A stretch of 64,000 nucleotides of DNA from the NCBI RefSeq assembly GCF_035621495.1, contig NZ_CP141821.1, positions 1,454,760 to 1,518,759 of the forward strand. The letters are read 5' to 3'. Each line of letters begins with the position of its first letter. The stretch's first letter is position 1. Of this stretch, positions 35,388-44,543 are shown in pieces. The notes under the pieces were generated by a model. That model ran no database searches. It was given only the letters and a program-made list of their open reading frames with translations, and was not told the origin of the DNA. The stretch comes from Thermococcus sp. SY098. Lineage in GTDB: Archaea; Methanobacteriota_B; Thermococci; Thermococcales; Thermococcaceae. A program made the translations under genes and the position numbers.

Positions 35388-35955
35388 TTACCCCTTCTTG
35401 CTCCTAATTTTTCTTTTTATATCTATTCTTTATGGGCTAATATTCCACTATGGTTTTTGGAAAGGTGTCTACTTTGCATTAACACTCCAAATGATCTTGT
35501 TCATTGTAGTTAATATACTAAGCAGATCCACCTCTAGAAGTCCGGGGATAACAGCTTCAATTTTAATAATAATTTTTTCAGGATTACTTGCAGGGATATG
35601 GATGAATATATCAAATACACAATCAAGTACACAACAGCAAAATTATAATCTAACTACCAGAAAAAACATCTCATTTATTGGTACAGTAGCTCTATTGGGT
35701 TTTTTGTCAGCATATATAATATTTATTGAGACAAATAACGTCTTTCTCTCAGTCACAATATTCCTAAGCTTGATACAGGTAGTGGCTAGAATTATCATTA
35801 AACTCAATACAGCAGTTATGGCATTGGCATCAATATTTCTTCTGCTGGGCTTTCTAACCACATTGCAACCAACAAGTACATTGGAAGAACTTAGCCTTAT
35901 AGTTTTCGTAATATTTTATTTAACTGCCTTAATCCTAACATATCTGTCAAAATGA
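35380..35955 (+). CDS. Polytopic membrane protein, putative immunity partner 1
   Basis: This 191-aa protein has about seven hydrophobic helices and short polar loops; it starts MINYPFLLLIFLFISILYGL. The ATG lies inside the end of the effector gene (8-nt overlap) with GGGGGTGG before it, so the two are translationally coupled. No enzymatic motif is visible. Context and hydrophobicity suggest that it protects the producer from the membrane-active C-terminal module (inference). I do not recognise the family. Confidence 0.68.
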   Translation: MINYPFLLLIFLFISILYGLIFHYGFWKGVYFALTLQMILFIVVNILSRSTSRSPGITASILIIIFSGLLAGIWMNISNTQSSTQQQNYNLTTRKNISFIGTVALLGFLSAYIIFIETNNVFLSVTIFLSLIQVVARIIIKLNTAVMALASIFLLLGFLTTLQPTSTLEELSLIVFVIFYLTALILTYLSK

Positions 35956-35991
35956 ATGTAAGTCTTCAGATGAAGGTTATAGGCATCACTT

Positions 35992-36261
35992 TTGGAGCTT
36001 GAGAGGGAATTGTGGGGTGTAAGTGCGATGGTTTCAATAGAGTATAGTGTAAAGTGGAGCTTTCAAGGATACTCCAGCAAATATTCAGACTTTAGCGGAG
36101 CAGATATCATTCAGATAAAACAAGACAACAGTAATGTTATAAAAGATGTAGGGAGTAGTGCAGCTATTGTAGTAGCATTACCTATCTTGGCTGAGGGAGC
36201 GAGGGTTGGAGAACTAGTAAAAGCCTTGGTCAGGGGATATATTTTGGAATACCCTAGCTAA
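35992..36261 (+). pseudogene. Silent effector module 2, 5'-truncated
   Basis: The frame has no credible start (TTG, no ribosome site). It begins LELERELWGVSAMVSIEYSV, which aligns with LERDLLGTYSLISMNYI near the end of the full effector, and FSGADIIQIKQDNSNVIKDV aligns with FTGSDIINIQQDTKDVIADA. After that the sequence differs: it ends in a hydrophobic stretch (IVVALPILAEGA) and a short tail. It is the last 80 or so residues of a module and lacks the Cys-pair domain. Confidence 0.75.
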
Positions 36262-36298
36262 GCCTTGGATTCTAGAACATACATAAGGGGGATTGGAG

Positions 36299-36709
36299 AT
36301 GGTGGGAAGGAATGCTCTCAGCTTCATGTGTATTTTTTTGGTTCTTTCTTCTTTGTTTTATCAAGCTTGGTATTTTGGAGTCTGGAGTGCCATTAAAACC
36401 ATAATTGGTTCTTTAGTGGCATTCCTGTTTGTAGTTGGAATCTGCCTAATTGGAAAGAGCTTGAACTCTCGTAATTGTAAGCATTGGCTAGTATCGCATT
36501 TACTGGGATATCCATACGTCTCTGGAGCAAAGGGCAGGATCAGACAGGCATTCCCCCTTTTTGTACTGTACTTTTCCATTAGTGGTTTACTCAACCTACC
36601 CTTAGTTGATGAACCCTCTAAATTTCTCCTGACGCTATTTCTACTGACCATCGGTTTGACAGGGATTACATGCCAGTGGATGGTAAGAAATTGTCAAGAA
36701 ACGTTCTAA
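36299..36709 (+). CDS. Membrane protein, putative immunity partner 2
   Basis: This protein of about 136 aa has four hydrophobic segments (FMCIFLVLSSLFYQAW, IIGSLVAFLFVVGICLIG, FPLFVLYFSISGLLNLPL and FLLTLFLLTIGLTGITC). The ATG at 36299 is preceded by GGGGGATT. The frame is intact although the module before it is truncated. No similarity to partner 1 is obvious beyond composition. Confidence 0.6.
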   Translation: MVGRNALSFMCIFLVLSSLFYQAWYFGVWSAIKTIIGSLVAFLFVVGICLIGKSLNSRNCKHWLVSHLLGYPYVSGAKGRIRQAFPLFVLYFSISGLLNLPLVDEPSKFLLTLFLLTIGLTGITCQWMVRNCQETF

Positions 36710-36713
36710 TATT

Positions 36714-37325
36714 GTGATTAAAAACGAACAGTGGGGAGAAAAGCACTGGAAGGAAGTGAAAGGGGAAGTGAAGCCAATGAATGAGACAGAACTACAACAA
36801 ATAGCATTCGAATGCGACGACCTGTATATCTCTACAGGTATAGACAGAGAGCATCACCTTCTATACAAAGGCACCCTCACCTGTAGGGCAGTTTTATACA
36901 ATCCATCAAATATGGAAATTGAAGGTGACGTGGAAGTTATATCTCCTGTAAAAGTTACTCCTGTTGCACTAAGCAACAATCTAGTTGGAGAGTGGAGTTA
37001 CACATCTTACATTTCAGTTTCTCCGCAAGGGTATAGCACTGTGGAGTTCTGGAGGAACACTGGGGAAATCAATGTATATGATCTGGAAACTGAGCTTTAT
37101 GGAGCAATCTTCACAGTTGAACTGCATTACAGGATAAATGGGAAAGAGTTTATAGGAATCGGAAGTGGTACAATAACTCAAAATTCAGTGCAGGCAGCAA
37201 TAAGTTCAACAGTGTTCATAGGAGGATGTGTAGCAGCCACAGTAGGTCTCGTTGTTTCTTCTCCAGTATTACAAACAATAGGAGTTATATCTTTTGTAGT
37301 GGGCCTTTACCAGAGAGTGGGGTGA
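36714..37325 (+). CDS. Silent or cryptic effector module 3
   Basis: The intact frame of about 203 codons begins in the last strand of the Ig-like domain (EKHWKEVKGEVKP, like EEHWNEVRAIVKP in module 9) and continues with ELQQIAFECDDLY, matching ELQQVYFVCNDLE of the full effector. The Cys pair is ECDD ... LTCRA (22 residues between). The C-terminus is a long hydrophobic Gly/Val-rich stretch (FIGGCVAATVGLVVSSPVLQ) that looks membrane-inserting. There is only a GTG with no ribosome site and no signal peptide, so it should be exported only after recombination into the full gene. Confidence 0.7.
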   Translation: MIKNEQWGEKHWKEVKGEVKPMNETELQQIAFECDDLYISTGIDREHHLLYKGTLTCRAVLYNPSNMEIEGDVEVISPVKVTPVALSNNLVGEWSYTSYISVSPQGYSTVEFWRNTGEINVYDLETELYGAIFTVELHYRINGKEFIGIGSGTITQNSVQAAISSTVFIGGCVAATVGLVVSSPVLQTIGVISFVVGLYQRVG

Positions 37326-37331
37326 TGTAGA

Positions 37332-37922
37332 ATGATATCAGAAGTCTGTGGGTGGCAAGTGCTTCTTCTTATGGTTTTTACATTTTTTATATCCTTCATT
37401 TGGAATAAAGGCTGGAGAAATGTCGTAAGGAGTTACATTATTATCTCTATTCCAATTCTACAGTTACTGGCATTTTTAGCAAATCCACCAGAGGTTTCGG
37501 GAATTCCTGTGCTCTTCATTGCTTGGCTTATTTTCGTGGTTTTTCTCACATCAAGAGACTTTTGGGCGTATATAAACTGGCAAAGAATAACGTGGTATGA
37601 TGAAATAAAAAGCCACAAAGGAAGCTTCTGGTATAAGGAGATTCCATTGCCTATATTAATTGGTATGATGATAATAGCTGCCTACATCGGCTTCATAATC
37701 TTTGAGAGCAGGTATGCCCTTGTTTTCTTATGGTTATGGGATACTATTCATTTTGCAGCAGTCCTCAACAGGAGATTGAAACCTTTGGCAGTACTCACAA
37801 TTAATTGGCTCCCCTTGGTTTCGACCATTGTTTACATGTACCAGTGTGGTAGCTATTTTTCAGTCATCTATGGTGCCAGTGTAATGGTATCATGGCTTTC
37901 AATTGTAAAATTCCAACGATAA
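37332..37922 (+). CDS. Polytopic membrane protein, putative immunity partner 3
   Basis: This 196-aa protein has about six hydrophobic helices; it starts MISEVCGWQVLLLMVFTFFI. GGGGTGATG precedes the ATG within 11 nt, overlapping the end of module 3 (TGATG). The frame is intact. The tight spacing to the module before it matches the pattern in the rest of the array. Confidence 0.65.
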   Translation: MISEVCGWQVLLLMVFTFFISFIWNKGWRNVVRSYIIISIPILQLLAFLANPPEVSGIPVLFIAWLIFVVFLTSRDFWAYINWQRITWYDEIKSHKGSFWYKEIPLPILIGMMIIAAYIGFIIFESRYALVFLWLWDTIHFAAVLNRRLKPLAVLTINWLPLVSTIVYMYQCGSYFSVIYGASVMVSWLSIVKFQR

Positions 37923-37957
37923 CAAAGCGAAGGGAAACACGCATGAGGGGGATGAAA

Positions 37958-38829
37958 GAAATGTATGTACTCCGTCTCTTACACATATCTCCACAAGGTT
38001 CATAACAAAGCTCCAATGCCCATACAACAGAGCTTGGGGGTAATGGTTCAAGAGTGTTTTCACTCCAATGGGTGGTTCCAAAGGACATTCTTCCGGGGGT
38101 TATGATTACTTGATAAAGGTTATTCATAATGGGCAGACAGTAGATGAAACAGCGGGAACAATAAAAATCACAACAAACAAGACACAAGGAGTTGAGATAG
38201 TGAGCTTCACATGTACACCGAAAGAAGTTGGTTTGTATGAATGGAAGCTTGATAGGGATAGAGTTACATGTAATTTAGTTATCCACAATTATGGCGATTC
38301 AAAAATTAAAGTTGCTCCAAAAGTGCTAATTGACAATATAGAAACATTTTGGGTAGACTTTAGGGAAATCTTAGCAGATTCAAACAGTTCGATAGAGTTT
38401 GAAGTGAAGTTTGATGATGAATTGGCAAAAATGGTTTATGGTCCATCTGCAACAGCCCTAAACTTTGTCCAAGAAGTTCAGGAATATGAGGGCGTTAAAT
38501 GTGAGAGAAACGTGTGTTATAATATAACAAAAATTTATTATCTTCCAAAGGAGCATACAATTGGAATTGCAGTATACAAAGCAGAAAACGGAGTGCCAAC
38601 AAACCAAGTACTAGCGAGGATAACAGGAGAAACAATAACAGTGAAAGATGATAATTATTTCGTAAAGAAGGGATTATTATTGTACAAGGAGATAGGAAAA
38701 CAAATAGTACCATTTATTTTGGGATATGTTGGAATTTTAAGAGTCTCAGAAAACGAGGAAAACAAGGAGGTATTAAAATACATTGGAGAAAAGTTGAAAG
38801 ACATACTACTTGAATGGATAGGGTGGTGA
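37958..38829 (+). pseudogene. Silent effector module 4 with two frameshifts
   Basis: Three frames have to be joined. Frame one gives YSVSYTYLHKVHNKAPMP, frame two ELGGNGSRVFSLQWVVPKDI, frame three GGYDYLIKVIHNGQTVDETA. Together they rebuild one Ig-like domain. The second break falls at a run of five G (38095-38099); six G would restore the frame. The Cys pair FTCTPKEV ... VTCNLV follows, then FDDELAKMVYG and a C-terminal region ending KYIGEKLKDILLEWIGW, an amphipathic helix. No start site is evident. Confidence 0.72.
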
Positions 38830-38834
38830 TAATA

Positions 38835-39074
38835 ATGAGAATAAAGCACTGGATACTTGTTTTTGTCCTTTATATCTTTTTATGCATTCCCTTATCCGAA
38901 AACGAAAAAATTGGATTATTTGAGATTATTGGTTTTATAATACTTTTAACAGCATTCTACATTGATCAAAAAATACAACGAAAACATCGGGAACCCTATA
39001 TTATTGGTGATTCTAATAAAATTGAGCATTTAACAGCTAGAGAGTTTGAAGAGCGGCTTAAGAAGAAGCATTAA
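38835..39074 (+). CDS. Small membrane protein, putative immunity partner 4
   Basis: This 79-aa protein has two hydrophobic helices (HWILVFVLYIFLCIPL and FEIIGFIILLTAFYI) and a charged cytoplasmic tail ending FEERLKKKH. GGTGGTGAT lies 4-12 nt before the ATG. The frame is intact although its paired module has two frameshifts. Confidence 0.62.
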   Translation: MRIKHWILVFVLYIFLCIPLSENEKIGLFEIIGFIILLTAFYIDQKIQRKHREPYIIGDSNKIEHLTAREFEERLKKKH

Positions 39075-39144
39075 TGGAACTGGATAAGTTTGCTGATGTC
39101 CTTCCCTCCAATATTTTTGTTATTAATCAACTGAGGGCAGTACT

Positions 39145-40413
39145 TTGAAGATTGCTGGGTTTTATTATAGTCCGGAGGGTTCTGTTGAAGGTGATAGCGT
39201 GTCGTTTACTGTCAGGGTGTATAATTCAATTGGCAGTGGAATTACTGCAATGTTAAAGCTGGTGGTTAGGGATAAGAATTCTGGGGAGGTGGTGTATTCT
39301 GAGGAGATGGCAATAAATCCGGACTACTTGGATGATTCAGAATACACCTTCACTTGGAGCAATGTCAAGGCCGGAGATTATACAGCAGAAGCAAAAGTAA
39401 TATACAACGGAGAAGTAAAAGATACTGCAAGCATTAGTAGCATAAACATTCTAGCTAGGGCTTCTTCAGTAGTTGGTGGATTTGATATTTTACCTACTGA
39501 AGTCTATCCAGGAGACGCTGTAACGTTTCACTATATTATCCGTCCAATAGAGGGTACAGAGCTAGAAAATCCAACAGTGTCTCTGAAAATTGAAGATGGG
39601 GATAGTTTCTTCAGCAAAACTTATTATGGAGCAACTGTAACTTGGGATAGTTATATAGAGGACTATGAGGAGCACGAATTTAATGAGGCTGGGAATTATA
39701 CAGTACTGCTCTTAGTGGATGGTGCAGTAGTATACTCGAGAACTATTGAAGTAAAACCACTCCAAGGAATGGTGGTGAAGTTGGATTGCCCAGAAGAACC
39801 AGTGTTACTTGGAGAAACTGCAATTTGCAAAATTGTTGTTGAAAATAATCCGGTTAATCAAGATTTGCATTATTCGATAAGCTCAAAAGAGCTAGATTAT
39901 AACTCGAATGCTGATAATGTGATAAGTATTTCAAAGCTGAAAGACAGGATTCCTGCTAGATATACAGGTCAAATTGCTCAAGTTAATGTTCCTTTGGATG
40001 AAAGATTGGCAAGTGCCTTAGGATTAGATGACGTCAGAGACTTGACACCTTATACAACTCATTGGGTCTGTCCTGACGGAAGTTGCTACTACAGCAGAGA
40101 CAGAGCAGACACACCACATTACCTAAGCATAACTTTGTGGATAGAAAATATTGGGGATAACCTCCTAGATAACGTGATAATAGCAAGATACGAAGGAAGT
40201 AAGTACTGGAGAGAAGATGCCGAAGGAGGTATTAAAAAAGGTGGATTAATGATAGTTGCACCTCTTGGATTAGCATATGCTCCAGTAGAATACATTGGAA
40301 CTATGATAGTCGAGATGACTCCAATACCAGAACCAGTAAAAACAGCTATCCAAGTATTTCTGTTTGTTAGAAATATTGGTCAAGGTATTTGGAAAGATAT
40401 GGTTGGAAAGTGA
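39145..40413 (+). CDS. Silent or cryptic effector module 5, longest
   Basis: The intact frame of 422 codons has no signal peptide and begins only with a TTG lacking a ribosome site. Its opening, LKIAGFYYSPEGSVEGDSVS, aligns with LTIESVELYPNPPRVGDTAE in the full effector. Two Ig-like domains are present, then LDCPEEPVLLGETAICKIVV (Cys pair, 12 between), VPLDERLASALGLDDVRDLT, and a C-terminal end rich in Gly/Ile (GGLMIVAPLGLAYAPVEYIG) with FVRNIGQGIWKDMVGK. It could be expressed at low level by coupling or be purely a donor sequence. Confidence 0.7.
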   Translation: MKIAGFYYSPEGSVEGDSVSFTVRVYNSIGSGITAMLKLVVRDKNSGEVVYSEEMAINPDYLDDSEYTFTWSNVKAGDYTAEAKVIYNGEVKDTASISSINILARASSVVGGFDILPTEVYPGDAVTFHYIIRPIEGTELENPTVSLKIEDGDSFFSKTYYGATVTWDSYIEDYEEHEFNEAGNYTVLLLVDGAVVYSRTIEVKPLQGMVVKLDCPEEPVLLGETAICKIVVENNPVNQDLHYSISSKELDYNSNADNVISISKLKDRIPARYTGQIAQVNVPLDERLASALGLDDVRDLTPYTTHWVCPDGSCYYSRDRADTPHYLSITLWIENIGDNLLDNVIIARYEGSKYWREDAEGGIKKGGLMIVAPLGLAYAPVEYIGTMIVEMTPIPEPVKTAIQVFLFVRNIGQGIWKDMVGK

Positions 40414-40433
40414 TAATTTTGGAGGGGGTGCAT

Positions 40434-40799
40434 ATGAAGTTTGATACTATCTCAATAGGGCTTTCAGTGTTATCACTACTGGCATATGCTTTTAGTAGAC
40501 AGGAGACTCATTTTTTGTCCTTTATTTTATTTGCATTCCTCTCAGCTTTTTATCCGGTTAAAAATGAAATTCAAAATCTTAAAAAGGAGCTTAATCTCGG
40601 AAATATTGACCAAGATCCCGGAGAATTAGTAGTTAGGTATATTCTGTTAGGAATTATTGCAATATCTTTTGCTATGAGCGGAAGCCTAAGAGACTTTGTT
40701 GCCCTCGTATTGTTATATTCTTTAATTGAGAGATGGCAAACCAGACAAGAACTTATCCACATCAGAAATAGTTTAAGGTATCTAACCCAACAACAGTAA
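40434..40799 (+). CDS. Membrane protein, putative immunity partner 5
   Basis: This 121-aa protein has two hydrophobic regions near the N-terminus, another near residues 70-98 (YILLGIIAISFAMSG) and a polar helical C-terminus (IERWQTRQELIHIRNSLRYL). GGAGGGGGTG precedes the ATG. Partner 6 belongs to a similar module but shares only the general helix-plus-charged-tail layout. Confidence 0.6.
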   Translation: MKFDTISIGLSVLSLLAYAFSRQETHFLSFILFAFLSAFYPVKNEIQNLKKELNLGNIDQDPGELVVRYILLGIIAISFAMSGSLRDFVALVLLYSLIERWQTRQELIHIRNSLRYLTQQQ

Positions 40800-40931
40800 A
40801 GAGAGAAATATAAATCTGCCACAGAAGCTCCTAAAAATGCTATCTGGATTGCAATTGAGAAGCTTAGTTAGAATTGGAAAAGAGGTGTGGTGATTTTGGA
40901 AATATCCAAGAGACTTTGTAGAAACTAATAA

Positions 40932-41642
40932 AAACAACATTATAGGGAAGTAAAGAGTAGTGTATGGGAGTTTCTGGATTGCCCAGAAGAGCCAGTACTG
41001 CTTGGAACTGTAGCTTCGTGTGATGTGGTCTTGGAGAATAATCCTCTTGAGTTTCAGGCAAGTTTAAAGGTGAGTGGATTGTGGTTTGATGAAAGTGCAA
41101 CCGCTGGCGCCGTGATTGGTGTAAACAGTCCAAGTGGTAGGACATTTGCTCCACACGAAACTGGAGTGATAACGACGCTTTCACTGGATTTGGATAAAAT
41201 TGCACATGCATTAGGCTTGGATGACCCAAGAGACTTGAACCCTTATACTGAACGGTGGGACTGTCATGATGGTTCATGTGTTTATCTTAGAGAAAGATTC
41301 GATAGGCAACATTATATCACAGTAGAAGTTCAGGCAGTAAACGATGCCAAGGATTATTTAAAAACAATACAAATCACAAGAACAATAACAACAAGATACT
41401 CAGGAAGCAAATACTGGAAAACAGATGCTGGAGTTGGAATAGCTACAGGTGTAGGAGCATTAGCAGCGACGGTGGCTCTACCCACATATTTGGGTGTTAA
41501 AAGTACAGCAAGTACAACTCCTTGGATTATAGTGCAAATTGAAGAAAAAGCTAGAACACTCTCTACAATGAGTTTAGCTGAACCTGCTAAAGATGTACTG
41601 AGGGAAATACTAAACATTCTATGGGGGGGACATGATGAATAA
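40932..41642 (+). CDS. Silent or cryptic effector module 6
   Basis: The frame is open from about 40932 and becomes alignable at LDCPEEPVLLGTVASCDVVL (about 40974), very close to module 5. The only start is an internal GTG at 41025 that would remove the first Cys, so it is probably silent. LDKIAHALGLDDPRDLNPYT matches module 5 LDERLASALGLDDVRDLTPY. The C-terminal end is Gly/Ala-rich (GIATGVGALAATVALPTYLG) and finishes with LREILNILWGGHDE. Confidence 0.68.
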   Translation, partial: KQHYREVKSSVWEFLDCPEEPVLLGTVASCDVVLENNPLEFQASLKVSGLWFDESATAGAVIGVNSPSGRTFAPHETGVITTLSLDLDKIAHALGLDDPRDLNPYTERWDCHDGSCVYLRERFDRQHYITVEVQAVNDAKDYLKTIQITRTITTRYSGSKYWKTDAGVGIATGVGALAATVALPTYLGVKSTASTTPWIIVQIEEKARTLSTMSLAEPAKDVLREILNILWGGHDE

Positions 41643-41889
41643 TGTATCTTCGTGGGTATTGGGTTTTGTTTTTTTGATTTTTTCTTCTCTTTTAATATTG
41701 GCTATAGGGGCTGGATATCCTGCAGTAGCAGTTATCATTGTTTATTTAATTTTGTGGGATGAAGTTAGGAGAATAAGAGGACAAATGAGGGATGAACTTC
41801 AAAAAATTGAAGAAGAGTTGGAATACCTACGAAGTGAAGTAGCTAAGCTTAATCAAGAGTTATCTGACCTCAAAAGAGGTAGGAGGTAA
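41632..41889 (+). CDS. Small membrane protein with coiled-coil tail, putative immunity partner 6
   Basis: This 85-aa protein (ATG-ATG at 41632/41635) has two adjacent hydrophobic segments (WVLGFVFLIFSSLLILAIGA and YPAVAVIIVYLIL), then a long heptad-like tail (MRDELQKIEEELEYLRSEVA). GGGGGGAC precedes it; it overlaps the end of module 6. The coiled-coil end recurs in decayed form at 42050-42120. Confidence 0.65.
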   Translation: MMNNVSSWVLGFVFLIFSSLLILAIGAGYPAVAVIIVYLILWDEVRRIRGQMRDELQKIEEELEYLRSEVAKLNQELSDLKRGRR

Positions 41890-41898
41890 TAAGTAGAA

Positions 41899-42120
41899 AT
41901 GTTAGTTGGTAGATTGATTCTCATTCTTTTTTCAATTTTTTATTTGCTTTTGGACATGTTTAATCTCTTAACTCCAACCACCATAGCATTTTAGAAATTA
42001 ATAAAGAACACGAGAAGCAAAGATATGAAAATGAATTTAAACATATCCGTGATGAATGAGCTTGCTAGAATTAATCGGGAACTTTCTGAGCTTCGAGAGA
42101 AAATCAAGAGAGAGCAATAA
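41899..42120 (+). pseudogene. Decayed paralogue of immunity partner 6
   Basis: The first frame gives a 31-codon hydrophobic piece (MLVGRLILILFSIFYLLLDM) with a stop at 41992. After a frame break the sequence NELARINRELSELREKIKRE appears, close to EVAKLNQELSDLKRGRR of partner 6. The effector module that should precede it is gone. It marks a deletion or replacement event in the array. Confidence 0.6.
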
Positions 42121-42131
42121 CGGTAAAGATA

Positions 42132-43081
42132 ATGAAGCATTGGAGAGAAAGCAAAAACAGTATAGTTAGTGGTGATGTCTCAGTGGGTGTTAAGGCGAGG
42201 TTCGCTCTTACTGTCAGGAATAATGAAAACGCCCCAAGGTACTCTATTCCAGTTAGGGTGTATTATGTTTACACTTCGCCGGATGGAGTGTGGCATAGTG
42301 TTATTAAGGTCAAGGAGGCTGAGGTTGACTTTGATCCTTTCGGTGAGTATCAGGGCTGGTTTGACTTCACCTTTGCAAATCCGGGCACTTACAAATTCTA
42401 CCTCGTAGTTAACGGTCAGGAGGAAGATGAAAAGGTGATAAGGGTGAATTCGCAGGAAGAGATAGAAGCTTGGATAAGTTGTGAAGACTCGGCAGAGTTA
42501 TATAAATCCTTTAACTGTCACGTACGTGTAGCAAATCTTGGGGATGCAAGTGTTCATGCTCGGCTTGTGGAAATTAAGTTCAGTAGGGACGTAGTTTGGG
42601 AGGGAGAAAACTGGGATTCAGTTAAGGTTTCATCCCTCACTGGTTCAGAAACAACAGTAAATCCAGGTGAGACTGGCACAATAGAATTTACAATCTGGGT
42701 TGACGGAGAACTAGCAAAAAGGATATTTGGGGATGGATATTATACGTACCTCTTCACTCCTGGAGGTGAACCCACGGCACAATGGGAAGCACAAAGTTGC
42801 AAATCAATGAAAACCTAAAAGAACTGGGCGCATCAGTACTAATATACCCCGGAGATGATGAAGGACACACAACACTTGATACATTGAAAACTATTGGTAG
42901 CGTAGGTGGAGGTATCATAACAGTACTTGGAGTTATTGTAGAAATCAACTGGATATCAGGCCTTGGTGCAATATTCTTGGGCATATCATTAGGACCCGAT
43001 ATTTGGAGAGGTGCTAATGCTCCAGCTCCAGTTTGTTCAACTGAGAACGATGGAAACTTAATCTGTGGGGATGGTGGTTGA
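42132..43081 (+). pseudogene. Silent effector module 7 with a frameshift
   Basis: The first frame (42132-42818) carries one Ig-like domain (RFALTVRNNENAPRYSIPVR), the Cys pair ISCEDSAELYKSFNCHV (11 between) and VDGELAKRIFGDGYYTYLF. It then runs out into CKSMKT-stop. The second frame, open through 42782-43081, continues with LQINENLKELGASVLIYPGD, a Gly-rich hydrophobic end (GSVGGGIITVLGVIVEINW) and the tail APAPVCSTENDGNLICGDGG. The break lies between about 42750 and 42815. There is an ATG but only a weak ribosome site. Confidence 0.72.
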
Positions 43082-43578
43082 AATGGTATGCGGATTATAT
43101 TCTTTATATTATTTCTTTTGCTTTCTTCCTTTTAGATTTGATGTTAATTATTAAGTATGAAGGACTGCGTCCTATGGTTCATGAAGTTCAGAAGAAAATG
43201 GTAGAATTTGGCGTTGATATCATTGTCTTTCCGTATCTTGTGCTGTTAGTAACTGTTGGAAGAATACTTTCTGAATACCTTGATAGTGTTATACCCTTTG
43301 CATTAATCATGTTGATAGCGACGTTCTTGGCAGCACTTCTTTCGATTAGAGCGAAGAATCAGGCAGAAAAATTCATAAAGTTTACAAAAAGCATTACAAG
43401 AAATGTGATAATTGCAAACACACTCGTTATTGCACTCATCGGAATTCTTCAAATAAAACTGCTCTGTAAAAGCATTGGAATAAAAGAGTTACTAGGCATA
43501 ATACTTCCTCTGGCAATTTATGCTTTACTGTCAACTAGGTATTTACACATTATAGAACAAGGAATATCCAAGAGGTGA
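43078..43578 (+). CDS. Polytopic membrane protein, putative immunity partner 7
   Basis: This 166-aa protein has about five hydrophobic helices; it starts with TTG at 43078 (MKWYADYILYIISFAFFLLD) after GGGGATGGTGG and overlaps the module 7 stop by 4 nt. It is intact while its module is frameshifted. The C-terminus is basic (EQGISKR). Confidence 0.6.
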   Translation: MKWYADYILYIISFAFFLLDLMLIIKYEGLRPMVHEVQKKMVEFGVDIIVFPYLVLLVTVGRILSEYLDSVIPFALIMLIATFLAALLSIRAKNQAEKFIKFTKSITRNVIIANTLVIALIGILQIKLLCKSIGIKELLGIILPLAIYALLSTRYLHIIEQGISKR

Positions 43579-43582
43579 TAAC

Positions 43583-44054
43583 TTGGTAATTCCGAGCCCG
43601 GGCAGTTTGACTTTAAACCCATATTCTGCGGGAGCGTTTACTTTCGTGATTCCGATTACTGATGAATTACAGGAGAGGGTTCCAGTGGAGTTAAGTGACA
43701 TAAATTCGGGAACACCAATAGCAATCAAAGCTTATTTAAATCAACTAGAAAATCCAACAATGTTCGTAATTGAGATGAGTCCTCAGTCTGTTACCGCAGG
43801 GGACATAGCGAGAGCTGTGTATTCTAAGAGTTAAAAAAGTAAAAGATGAAATCATAGGGACGTTTACGGACGTAAAAAGCTTAGTGAGTGGTGGATTAAG
43901 CTACATAGGTCTCACAGAGATTGTGGGAGTTTCCGCAAGCACTGCAGGGGCAATATCGGGGGGAGTTGTCTTGTATCTTAGACTATGGAGGTATGTTGCA
44001 AATACTCCTGTATCTGAGGACACTGGAGACAATAACTTAATAATTGGGGATTAA
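43583..44054 (+). pseudogene. Silent effector module 8, 5'-truncated and frameshifted
   Basis: The first frame (43583-43834) begins LVIPSPGSLTLNPYSAGAFT, which is already past the Cys pair, and ends at GDIARAVYSKS-stop. The second frame from about 43830 gives VKKVKDEIIGTFTDVKSLVS, then a hydrophobic Gly-rich run (GVSASTAGAISGGVVLYL) and the tail NTPVSEDTGDNNLIIGD. One base change of length near 43824-43832 would restore the module. Confidence 0.7.
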
Positions 44055-44066
44055 GGGGTGGTATTG

Positions 44067-44240
44067 ATGGGTCTAGCGGACATATTTCTAGTTTACTTTG
44101 TCCTTAACTTTATTTTCATTGTTTCAGTAAGTTACATGATTGTAGCAGGGGAAGTCTCGAAGAATTGGAAAAATGAAACTATACCTGTACTCTCTAGCAA
44201 CGGTTATGACCATCCTGTTGGTCTTTGGTCTAGTTTATGA
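44067..44240 (+). CDS. Small membrane protein, putative immunity partner 8a
   Basis: This 57-aa frame (MGLADIFLVYFVLNFIFIVS) has one long hydrophobic helix and a polar tail. GGGGTGG precedes the ATG. It overlaps partner 8b by 68 nt in another frame, so it is either a short gene of its own or the 5' part of a longer gene broken by recombination. Confidence 0.45.
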   Translation: MGLADIFLVYFVLNFIFIVSVSYMIVAGEVSKNWKNETIPVLSSNGYDHPVGLWSSL

Positions 44241-44493
44241 ACCAGCTGGATATATTGGGGCGTTTGCATCCATGCTGTTAATAGCGAAGAGCAAAATAAA
44301 TGGGACAGTGCTTGGAAAAATTTCAGAGAGTCCAGCACTATGTGTGATATATTTAGTCGGCTTGTGTGCACTGTCATTTCTCATAACTTACTGGAAGCTT
44401 GGTTCAGTGAAAGCGGGCATCGCGTTGGGTGTGGTGTACTTTGCCTACTTAGTTTTAGCACTTTATTCTCACAGAATACGGGAAGAGGTGTGA
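44173..44493 (+). CDS. Membrane protein, putative immunity partner 8b
   Basis: This 106-aa protein has four hydrophobic helices (LATVMTILLVFGLVY, GYIGAFASMLLIA, LCVIYLVGLCALSFLITYW and GIALGVVYFAYLVLALY) and a short basic end. The ATG has only a weak purine-rich sequence upstream. The 3' end overlaps the remnant of another module tail by 4 nt. Confidence 0.55.
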   Translation: MKLYLYSLATVMTILLVFGLVYEPAGYIGAFASMLLIAKSKINGTVLGKISESPALCVIYLVGLCALSFLITYWKLGSVKAGIALGVVYFAYLVLALYSHRIREEV

Positions 44494-44543
44494 TAAGAGC
44501 TGTTACAAATGTGAATAACAACTCCAATAGTATGAGCGAGTAA
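44490..44543 (+). pseudogene. Remnant of an effector module tail
   Basis: Only about 17 codons remain in frame: VIRAVTNVNNNSNSMSE then TAA. The Asn-rich polar end resembles the tails of modules 7-9 (for example TPSDEDNNNVIGG). Its stop overlaps the next ATG (TAATG), the same coupling as in the other module/partner pairs. Confidence 0.4.
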
